From NCBI GenBank assembly GCA_010093685.1, contig MU006230.1:391870-455869 (forward strand): 64,000 nucleotides of DNA. The letters are read 5' to 3'. The position numbers and the translations under genes were made by a program. The stretch is from Ophiobolus disseminans. Its lineage: Eukaryota > Ascomycota > Dothideomycetes > Pleosporales > Phaeosphaeriaceae. The notes under the pieces were generated by a model. That model made no database searches, was not told the DNA's origin, and was given only the letters and a program-made list of their open reading frames with translations. Below are positions 55,725 through 64,000 of the stretch, piece by piece (position 1 is the stretch's first letter; the number at the start of each line of letters is the position of its first letter).

Positions 55725-57108
55725 ATGGCAGACCCGATTCTGAACGACATCTCGCACAGGCGCTTCAACTTGCTGCGAGGAAGCTGGATACTCGTTTCAC
55801 CGCACCGCACAAAGCGGCCATGGCTGTGTGTACACGCGGAACATTGCATGAATCACTGTCCCTGACCATTTACAGGGGCATACAAGAGAAGCCGTCGAGG
55901 ACAACGCTCCCCGAGTACGACCCAGAGGTACGACCAAGTTCCGCTCCAACATGCAGGACAGCCGGACTAATCCTCTTCAGTGCTATCTTTGCCCGGGGAA
56001 CAAGCGTGCAGAAGGCCAGCCAAACCCCAAGTTCAGCAACACGTTTGTCTTCGTCAATGACTACAGTGCGGTCATGGAAGAGCAGGCCGACTATCGGCCA
56101 GACTCCAAGGACGGATCTCTTGCTTCTCGACTCCTTCGCGCCGAGGCAGTCACCGGCAAGTGCTACGTTATCTGCTTCTCGCCATCTCACAACCTCACGC
56201 TTGCGGACATGACACCAGCTCAGATTGTCCCCATTATTGAGACCTGGACGAATATCTATGCCGCCCATCTGGATCCCAAGTCTGTTTTGGCCAAACTTGC
56301 GGCTGCTTCGTCCATACCACCACTTACACAGGACTCGCTAGAATTACCAAAAGCACAGTACCGGTACATGCAGATATTCGAAAACAAAGGCGACGCCATG
56401 GGCTGCTCAAATCCACATCCTCATGGCCAGATCTGGACCACGACATCACTGCCTGAAGAGCCTGCAACAGAACTGCAGCAACTGATCAAGTATCGCCGTG
56501 AGCAGGGCGGCTCTCACATGCTCGTCGACTACGCGCAGCTCGAGTCGAACGAGAAGAGTCGCACAGTCTTCGAGAACGAGGGCTTCTGGGCAGGTGTGCC
56601 GTACTGGGGTGTTTGGCCTTTTGAGATTCTACTCACAAGCAAGCAACACAAGCGATCGCTAGTAGATCTGACCAAAACCGAGCGTGCACAACTAGCCGAG
56701 TGCATCGCAGAGGTCACGCGGCGATACGACAATCTCTTCGAGACACAGTTTCCGTACAGTAAGTGTTTCCTCGGGTGATCGACGACCGAAGCGGAGCTAA
56801 TAATTACCAAAGGCATGGGTATCCATCAAGCGCCCCTGACCGGCACTTCGGACGAAATCGAGTGCAGTCACTTTCATATCCACTTCTATCCTCCTCTGCT
56901 CCGGAGCTCTACCATCCGCAAGTTCCAGGTTGGTTACGAGATGCTTGCCGAACCTCAGCGCGACATCACTCCCGAACAGGCTGCAGAACGTCTGCGAGGA
57001 TGTGGCGGAGAGTTGTACCGCAAGAAGCTAGAGGGAAAGCCGTTGACGAACGGTGTCAACGGTGTGAATGGCGTCAACGGCGTCAACGGTGTGAACGGCC
57101 ATCACTGA
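55725..57108 (+). CDS. GAL7: Galactose-1-phosphate uridylyltransferase
   Basis: Leloir-pathway enzyme: transfers UMP from UDP-glucose to galactose 1-phosphate, in the cytosol. Exons 55725-55825, 55876-55927, 55981-56758 and 56813-57108 (introns 50, 53 and 54 bp) give 408 aa. Motifs: 'LRGSWILVSPHRTKRPW', 'CYLCPGN' (zinc Cys pair), 'SNPHPHGQIWTTTSLPEEPA' (active-site HPH, nucleophilic His), 'WPFEILLTSKQHKRSLVDL', 'MGIHQAPLTG' and 'SHFHIHFYPPLLRSSTIRKF'. The C-terminus has an added NGVNGVNG tail (see repeat). No GAL1 or GAL10 lies next to it, unlike the yeast cluster. Confidence 0.95.
57055..57099 (+). repeat. Five 9-bp coding repeats (VNG)5 at the GAL7 C-terminus
   Basis: Imperfect units GTCAACGGT/GTGAATGGC/GTCAACGGC/GTCAACGGT/GTGAACGGC encode (VNG)5 just before the final HH-stop. 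The units differ at synonymous positions only. The tail lies beyond the conserved enzyme. Confidence 0.85.
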
Positions 57109-57656
57109 TTTGTTGTGGATCGAGTATGGGGGAGCTTTGAGGTGTTGATTATCCTTGATTCTTGCGTAGGTTACACGCATTTCACTGAGTGGCTGCAGCT
57201 GGATGTTACGACTTTTGGACATCAGCAGCATGGCTGTACAGACGGGCGAGATACCCAGATATATATGTAGAAGGCATAGCGTTGGGTGCATAATAGTGTT
57301 GATACTCAATGGCGTTAAAGCGAAGTCACAACAAGATCAGACGTCAATCTCATTACAAAGCTACGGAGACATCCTTGACTCAACCTTAACCTCAACCGTT
57401 CTGGTGCAAACATGCAAACCAAACGACCTCGGCTTCTTGACATGGTTCCCTCGTGGCTTCCAGATTCGTTGGCGACGTCATTAGCACCTGCCCATGGGCA
57501 TGTGCGCCCCACTTTCAACCTGCTTCCCGACCCCGCCATCAACGCTCCCAAGCTCTCAACCAAACAACACGAACCGACACTAAGCACACTTCACGTACGA
57601 ACCTCGCCTTGAGTTCACAAATAACGCATTGCTGAGCCAAACGCAGAACCAACAAG
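57109..57656. other. Intergenic between GAL7 and ACBP
   Basis: 3' UTR and promoter; no other feature recognised. Confidence 0.4.
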
Positions 57657-58203
57657 ATGCCGTCCGCCAAATTCACTCAGACGTACGAGAAGGTCAGCAA
57701 GATGGGCGAGAAGCTCAAGACCGCTGGCAAGCCAGGGCCGAGCAATGATGAGCAGCTCAACGTACGTTTTGAATCTATCTCAAGTGTTCAAACTTATATA
57801 TGGCCTCAAACAACACCTTTCAACCGCATTCAAGATGCACAGCCAGATCTAGGGGAGAGAAACAGTGCTAACACTTCGGACCTTCTAGTTGTACGCACAC
57901 GCCAAGGTCGCGCAAGGCCAGGACTTCAGCGCCGCGAAGAAGCCCGGAATGTTCGATTTGACCGTACGTCTCATATCTACCATCCATCACACATTTCGAT
58001 TTCGATCCCTCTGGTGCACTCATTCGAACGACGCACTCGAAGACACTTGTAAGGGTGTAGGAGAATAACAGGCTAACAACGCATAGGGCAAGGCCAAATA
58101 CAACAAGTGGAAGGAGGTCGTAGATGCCGGCACAAGCCAGAAGGACGCCGATGACCAGTACGTCAAGTTCGGCGAGGAGATTTTGGCAAAGTACGACAAG
58201 TAG
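57657..58203 (+). CDS. ACB1: Acyl-CoA-binding protein
   Basis: Small cytosolic carrier of medium- to long-chain acyl-CoA. Exons 57657-57761, 57889-57963 and 58087-58203 (introns 127 and 123 bp, long for this window) give 98 aa. It reads MPSAKFTQTYEKVSKMGEKL, then 'GPSNDEQLNLYAHAKVAQGQ', 'KKPGMFDLTGKAKYNKWKEV' and 'YVKFGEEILAKYDK'. The family's ligand-binding residues are in place: Tyr in LYAHAK (usually LYxLYKQ), Lys in GKAKYNKW and the Trp. The second half of the usual LYGLYKQATVGD motif is diverged to LYAHAKVAQGQD. Needs all three exons to be seen. Confidence 0.93.
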
Positions 58204-58591
58204 GATGTCTGCTGGGGAGGAAGATAAAGCCAGCTCATTGGATGATGGGAGCGAATACATAAATACGGAATTCGGCATGTATCTGGCTCAATGAAAGCAT
58301 GAATATACAACGAACTTGCAAGGTCTTGCAAGCTCCTTCTACCCCCTTGAGGCTTGAGGATAAAAGCTGTGAGACACCACAACACATGTTGGCTCAGAAA
58401 TGCAAGATGGATATATGAGGTGAAGATGCGTTGCATTGCAGATAAAACTCAAGGTAGTGAGGGTATAACAAAAGAAGACCGCGAAAACTATGTGAATCCA
58501 ACATCTCGACAGTACAACACCGTCCGTCAAGCAACCCCAAACATTTTAATCGTCCCATCATATACAAGCCATCTCCAACAAGACCAATCAT
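58204..58591. other. Convergent 3' intergenic
   Basis: 3' flanks of ACBP (plus) and the purine permease (minus). Confidence 0.4.
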
Positions 58592-60635
58592 CTACGCAGT
58601 CTTCACCCCCGCAGGCCCAATATCCGAGCTCGCCCTCCCCTCCTCATCACTGCCCTTCACCCTCTTAATCCTCGCCCACTCCTCTTTATCCGCCGGCTCA
58701 TCGACCTCATTCGCCGTCAACTCCGGCGTCTCCTCGTCCTCAATCTCCTCGGGGAGCAACAAATTGAGAACCAAGTTGACAAACGCGACGATCGCGAAAC
58801 CCGTCTCCAAGATCAGGATAATGGCGTTGTAGAACCCGAGCAGCGCGCGATTGGGGCCCTTGTATGTGAAGACGAAGCTGAACCACGTGGGCACCATTGT
58901 GGCGCCGAAACCCAGCGTGAAGCCCGCGGTTAGGATGAAGCGGTTTCGCCGCGTGAAGGGCATGGTGGAAATGATGCGGATGCCGGATACGGTGACGGCG
59001 GAGAAGAGGAAGGTTGTCATGCCGCCGAGCACGGCGGACGGGATGGCTACGAGTGCGGCGGCGAATTTCGCAAAGATGCCCATGACGATGAGCCAGAAGC
59101 AGCATGCGTAGCCGGCTTTGCGGTTCGCGCAACGGGTAAGCGCGATAACACCATTGTTCTGCGCGACTGAAGGTGAAAAGTCAGTGAGTGTATTTTAGAG
59201 GTAGGTAGGTACTTAGCGAGTGAGCGTTGAAAGGATGTACATACTAGTAAACGTTAGCAAAGTGTTTGAAAGAAGGAGAAATACTTGCTGCTTGCTATCT
59301 TGGGAACAAAATGCCACTAAAGTGGGCATCTCATATATCAAGACAACAAGCAGTTTGTACCGGGGCTATAGTACCATGTGCTCATGGGCGTGATAGTGCA
59401 AAGTGCGGCGATGACGCCGTTGAGCCCGTCGGCAAGAATACCGCCCTGGATGCGGGAGTCGTACATTTCGCCATCGACGTCGAGGCGCGAGACGTCGCAC
59501 GTGGCGGTGATGTCACCGATGGCCTCCATGGCAAGTACCATGTATACGGCCAGCAGCGGCAGCACAATGGGCCCGTAGACGCTGAGCTTGAAGGTGTGCA
59601 CCCAGATGAAGGAGACGGCGGGCGCTTGGTCGATGGCGGTGCGGTCGAAGTAGCCCGTTGCGCCGGCGATGATGCACCCGACTAGCAGGCCGATTACGAC
59701 GGCAGTGGATTTCATAATGGGCGCGCCGAAGCGCTCGCAGATGATGATTGTGATGAAGACGCTGAAGCCGAGGCCGATGAACTCGGCGGAGCCCCAGGGG
59801 AGGGCATGCGGTGCGTTGATGTTGGGGCACAAGCGGAAGAGACCAGTGGTAGGGCGGGACTTGCAGTCGCCAGATCCTCCGGCCCAGTTCTGGAAGCCAG
59901 ACTGTACGAGCTTGACACCGATGAGCATGACGGTTGGACCTGTGACGAGTGGTGGGAAAATCTTCTTGAGCACGCGAGGCGATGTGAAAGCCATGGCGAT
60001 TTCAAGGAGTGCGCAGCATGCCGCGGTACCTAGGATAGCTCCGTAGCCATCAGGGCAGGGAAGTTTCGCGCCAGTGGGAGATGTTGGGCAGTATCCTGTT
60101 GCGTACATCTGACTAAGCGCGCCAGTAGCCACAGGAATGGTAGCGAAGCTGGTTCCAACCACAGAGATAAGTCCCGTGCCGATGTAATATGGGGTTTTCC
60201 ATATATGGAAGCGAGTGATCTGGATGGAAGACAGGATGCCACAGACTACTAGCGATGTGGACACCAAGTAGCGCTGCTGCTCGCGGGTCAAGTTGGCAGC
60301 ATTTGCGAGGATGATGGGAGGTGTAATGACACCAGCAAGCATAGCAAGTGCGTGCTGGAAACCGAGGAGCAGGGCAAGGAAGACGGGCATCTTGTCGTGC
60401 AGCCCAAAGAAGGGAGCTGCGCGGCGCTCCTTCTTCATGAAGGGAATGTTAGGCTTGAAGAGGAAGGCATAATCGTATGTGCCGATGAGTCCCTCTCTGC
60501 AAGATTGTAAGTTTATGTTTAGTATATCGTGGTGAAGAGGATATCGTACTTGGTAGTGAATGCCTTTCCAAAGCGCCTGAACTTCTCTCCCCAAGTGCGC
60601 TGAGGACCATGGTCAGGTCCAATTCGGTCGGCCAT
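58592..60635 (-). CDS. Xanthine/uric acid permease (NAT/NCS2 family, UapA/UapC-like)
   Basis: Plasma-membrane proton symporter for xanthine and urate. Exons 60635-60550, 60496-59361 and 59166-58592 give 598 aa. The start MADRIGPDHGPQRTWGEKF, 'YDYAFLFKPNIPFM' and 'LLLGFQHALAMLAGVITPPI' (QH motif) are typical. 'IGLGFSVFITIIICERFGAP' and 'MEAIGDITATCDVSRLDVDG' precede the NAT signature 'QNNGVIALTRCANR' (Q-N-x-G-x4-T-R), which contributes substrate binding in A. nidulans UapA. The C-terminus is acidic. The last intron is the weak point: the only GT-AG solution I found keeping frame (59360-59167, 194 bp) inserts WYYSPV just before AQNNG, where relatives have a Phe. Splicing there may involve a missed micro-exon. 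Confidence 0.9.
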
Positions 60636-63600
60636 TGTTGTGTTCGATACAAGGTATTCCCTGAGAAGATCACAAGATCACTGTCGGGGTGCAGAAGACC
60701 CTAAATACGATCTATCGGAAATATTTTCCAGCGATGCACCTCTGACGGGATCGCCGAATGCAGATAAGAAAATGCTCGATGGAGCAGATCCTGATAAGAT
60801 TGGCGAGAAGTGAGGTCGATGGCGTTGCCAAGTCAAGATATGGAGATGTGCAACCAGTAATTGAAAACGATAGCCGTGTCCAGTCCACTAACAGAACGGG
60901 TCGCAGGGACTAGTGATGAATGAAGGGGATGCTTTTTATTTCGAGTCGATGCTGCTCGAGGTTTGCGATCGATATTGCGGGGAAGTGACGTCCGCAAGGG
61001 CTGAAGATGGCGAATACCTTCAGGATGCACTGAAAGCTTTGGATTCACCAGCTGATGGGCGTTGGGATGAAAGACAATTGTGAGAAGATCCTACCTTGTC
61101 TATATACCAGCCGTGGAGCAGCGCGATATCTTCCCTGCCAATACCCACGATACACAATTGTTCATCGTTGGAGCTCTAGTTCACGTCCAAGAGCTCTCAA
61201 AGCAGCCACTATGCTGGAGCTGGCCGAAGCGGGTCGTTAGCCGCCGCGAATACTGTCAGATCTCCACGGCTGAGTGGTTCGCTAAGGCGGGAGTTCTGCG
61301 AGGCCTGGGGCGATGCCGCATGCGTTGCTAAGGCTTTGACGCGAGATGTTGCTGATAAGGTCGATTCGGTGGCCTGATTGGCTGGTGACTTGACAAGAAT
61401 TCACGTGGTTATCGGTAGCCTCCGACCAGCATTGCGGTTGCGGAGCGCAGCATCCCACGTCGCGCTGGAGAGTAGTGCATCTCGAGTCGCGTTGATATCT
61501 GCAAGTCGCGTCGTCGCCGGATACCGATGCTGTGAATGCGAAGATGGATGGAAGTCGTAGCCTGGCTCGACTACCGGAGTTCAACTACCGGAGATGCGTT
61601 GAAATGTTCGCAATCGCGATTTTGATCAAAGGCCGACGAAGTGTGACAGCGGAACCATGGGTGTTCATTTCGGTGTGCTTCCTCACCAGGCGCTGCAATA
61701 TTTGTGTCCCACTCTACAAAGCCCTGTCTAGCCTCAAGAGTGTATCCCATATTTTATACAGTCCTGAAAGTGTCGTGAGGATATACAGGCTTTTTGTTAG
61801 ATTCAAGAGCATGCGACGTGGATTCTTGCACAACTTGGTGTCCTGTTCTCCCACGTCGATCGCCTACGATGTTCACATCAACATATCCATCCCGATATCA
61901 GAGCCTGGCCAACTTGAAGGCAACAAACGCAAGAGCCTTGGTTGCTCATTGTGCTAGCAACATCAATGCGAGCTGAGCTTGACAGTCTGCTAGCTCTGAA
62001 CGATGATCATGTAATTTCGTTCGATTTGGTGGTGTTCCAAGAATGAGTCTGTAGAGAGGGGAGTGTGTCGTTCAAGCCTAGAGATTGGGAACGCTTGTGC
62101 TGACAAAGTTGAAATAGTCTAGGAGCACGAGCCTCATTTAGCTACCGGTGTTGGAAATTTTGATGACCTTCGTCACCAAGCTCAGGCCGTTGACGCGAGG
62201 CTGCGTCTTCAGCCCTACCCGATTAATGCGGGTATCACATGGCACCGACCAGGTGTTGTGTCCACGATGGAGAAGAGAGCTAGGCCAGAAGCAACGACCA
62301 ACCTCTTGTGAGTTCGCAAGTGCTCAACATGGGTCACGGAGAATATATGCAAGAAACCCGCACCCAAGGACAGGCATCTGCAGGTTGACGAAATATCTTG
62401 TTCGCCCGAACGTCGATGACGAGCTGGTCGTCAGCGTGTGCCAGGAAAGACGACCGGTTTGGCTGGGGGCGATGATAACGATGGTGTTGAGGCGCACTCC
62501 GCCCGATTGGGATGGGCTTGCGAAGGACAGATGGGCCGTCAGTGGCAGTGCTGTGGGTCGCCCAAACCTCGGCCAGGGTCTTCGGAAACAATCTGAGGCA
62601 GCGTGGAAGCTCGGCGGAACTTCTGCAAGTCTCGGAAGCCATTGCGCACGTTCGTGGGTTTGTTTGCCGAGGCAATTCGCCACCGCCAGAGACGCTCCTT
62701 GATTAATCCGCAGCCCCGTCCGAACTGTGTCCAGATGGCTGGAGCATGTTTCATCAAGTGGTGATCAAGAGTCAAGACGGGTACCACGGTACACCTACGT
62801 AGGGCTGCAGGCGTTATTGGTAGCGTGCGGAGGAGCGATATCAACAGCTTTTCGAGGGCTGCTGCTCTACAGGCTGGACGTGATTTGCCGGTTTGCACTC
62901 GATGATAACCTGCTGGAGTGGGGCAGGCATCGAAAAGAGGCCGGCTAGGAATGACGAGACGGCATCCAAGTGGCATCACCACGGCGTGAGTTTGAGGTAG
63001 ACTTGCAGCCGGCTCGCCGAGCCGACGTGCGGTGACAGACCGCCCATTTGCAAATCGTCGCAACAGTGCACTAAGGCGTCGTATAATGAATGTTCATATA
63101 GGCGAGCATGGCGCCGATGCTGCTGCAAGTTAGACGGACAGAATCTGGGGAAGTCTCGCCGTGTGGGATTGATGAGATGCGCGCAGCGAAGGCAGCGCCG
63201 CGCCACCCAGAAACGTCTCGCCGCCGAGATCATCACTTCTTTGACAGCAGAGTCCCGCTAGCCTCGAAATCTTTTACGCACCTTCACAGCGCGCGGCACC
63301 GTCTAGCCCGTGCAGCAGCCGGCACAGCGAATGGTGGGCGGCGCTAGATCCGGTGCGTGCAAAGTTACGACGATTACAGGCCTCGAAGGCTCGCGGCCGC
63401 TCATGCAAGGTCCCCAGCGTCCCCGGTTCTTTCCAAAGCTTTCGCTTAGCGTGCACAAAGTGTTGGGGTTCAACAGACGAGTTCCATTCCACCGCCTTTA
63501 ATTGTCGCCCTCCACCCGCTCTTTCCTGCTCCTCATCCCATCCTGCCTCCTGCACCACACACATTCCACCTCGTCATTCACTCGAGTGTGGTGAAGTCTC

Positions 63601-63735
63601 CCGTCGCTGTCGGAGCTTCAATTTGCACATCGGAAGTCGGCCGGAGCTTTTCGCGAGCGACTAGTCACTTCCCTACCCTACCTTACCACCTCCGTCGCCA
63701 TTTCTCCCTCCCTTTCCTCACCACAACCCCACAAC
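60636..63735. other. 3.1 kb upstream of the desaturase, no gene recognised
   Basis: Includes the permease promoter and the 5' region of OLE1. In 62100-63100 long frames are open on both strands at once (62148-62702 plus; 62324-62683 and 62539-63063 minus), a sign of GC composition rather than of a gene. The last ~250 bp before 63736 are C/T-rich, as in strongly transcribed fungal promoters and leaders. Confidence 0.45.
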
Positions 63736-64000
63736 ATGCCTTCTCACCAGGCTGTCGCCGGCATGCAGGCCGTTGACCCCAATTACGTCAAGCAAAAGGG
63801 CTCCATGGCGAGCACCAACGAGCCCAACCGCAATCCCAAGTACGACCCCAAGAAAACGCACATCACCGACACGCCCATCACACGGGCGAACTGGTACAAG
63901 CACGTCAACTGGCTCAACGTAAGCTCCCCTACGAAGCTCGAGTACGCAGCAACCGCTAACACCCCACAAGGTCATCTTCATCCTCGGCGTGCCTCTCGCC
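63736..64000 (+). CDS. OLE1: Acyl-CoA delta-9 desaturase, 5' part (cut by window)
   Basis: ER stearoyl/palmitoyl-CoA desaturase making oleic and palmitoleic acid. Only the N-terminus is here: exon 63736-63918 and the start of the next exon at 63971 after a 52-bp intron. The reading is MPSHQAVAGMQAVDPNYVKQ, then 'YDPKKTHITDTPITRANWYK' and 'HVNWLNVIFILGVPLA', the last being the beginning of the first TM segment. 'P[IV]T..NW.KHVNWLN' is the hallmark start of fungal Ole1. The His boxes and the cytochrome b5 domain lie beyond the window, so activity cannot be judged. Confidence 0.88.
   Translation, partial: MPSHQAVAGMQAVDPNYVKQKGSMASTNEPNRNPKYDPKKTHITDTPITRANWYKHVNWLNVSSPTKLEYAATANTPQGHLHPRRASR

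Noticed and set aside
62148..62702. 184-codon plus-strand frame upstream of OLE1
   Set aside because: Both strands are open over the same bases, composition is Arg/Ser/Pro-rich, and no family is recognisable.
1..64000. CRISPR array, bacterial operon or prophage
   Set aside because: Spliceosomal introns, monocistronic spacing and the eukaryotic gene set exclude a prokaryotic origin; no direct-repeat/spacer array is present.

Overview
The window reads as nuclear DNA of a filamentous ascomycete, most likely a dothideomycete of the Pleosporales type. Genes carry many short introns of about 45-60 bp with GT-AG ends and are closely spaced. The conserved set is typically fungal: a HPPK-DHPS folate enzyme, SCH9, ADA2, ERG28, a NAT-type purine permease and an OLE1-type desaturase. 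The order assignment is inference; no rDNA or other phylogenetic marker is present.

Layout. 1-6.1 kb: the cut end of one 'LPRELR..VY' protein gene, a folate-synthesis gene, a nitronate monooxygenase, and an intact paralogue of the first gene that sits between two copies of a short inverted-repeat element (MITE). 7-18.3 kb looks accessory: a secreted protein, an APC-type permease, a rhodopsin-like (PTH11/SAT4-type) membrane protein, a tiny secreted protein, a UstYa-family (DUF3328) protein and a GNAT acetyltransferase. 18.3-21.5 kb has no gene but holds a degenerate repeat with a period near 160 bp. 21.5-37.8 kb is mostly conserved and dense: a sugar-acid dehydratase, an RRM-PWI splicing factor divergent from mitoribosomal bS21m, a membrane protein with a 16-nt exon, glucose-6-phosphate isomerase, SCH9, ADA2 and a disordered protein. 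37.8-41 kb is a second gene desert. 41-44.6 kb holds a third LPxELR protein and a Cys-rich gene whose reading frame looks broken. 45.3-60.6 kb is again dense: a GPI-type protein, ERG28, uS17 divergent from 3-ketoacyl-CoA reductase, a RanBP1-domain nucleoporin-like protein, a Yip1-family protein, GAL7, ACBP and a xanthine/urate permease. After 3.1 kb without a recognisable gene, the window ends in the first exons of a delta-9 desaturase (OLE1).

Several genes share a pathway but are not a cluster: the ketoacyl reductase, ACBP and OLE1 (fatty-acid elongation, carriage and desaturation), and the isomerase and GAL7 (hexose phosphate entry). Splice sites were placed by hand from reading frame and consensus. 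They restore uninterrupted frames with lengths usual for the families, but have no transcript support.
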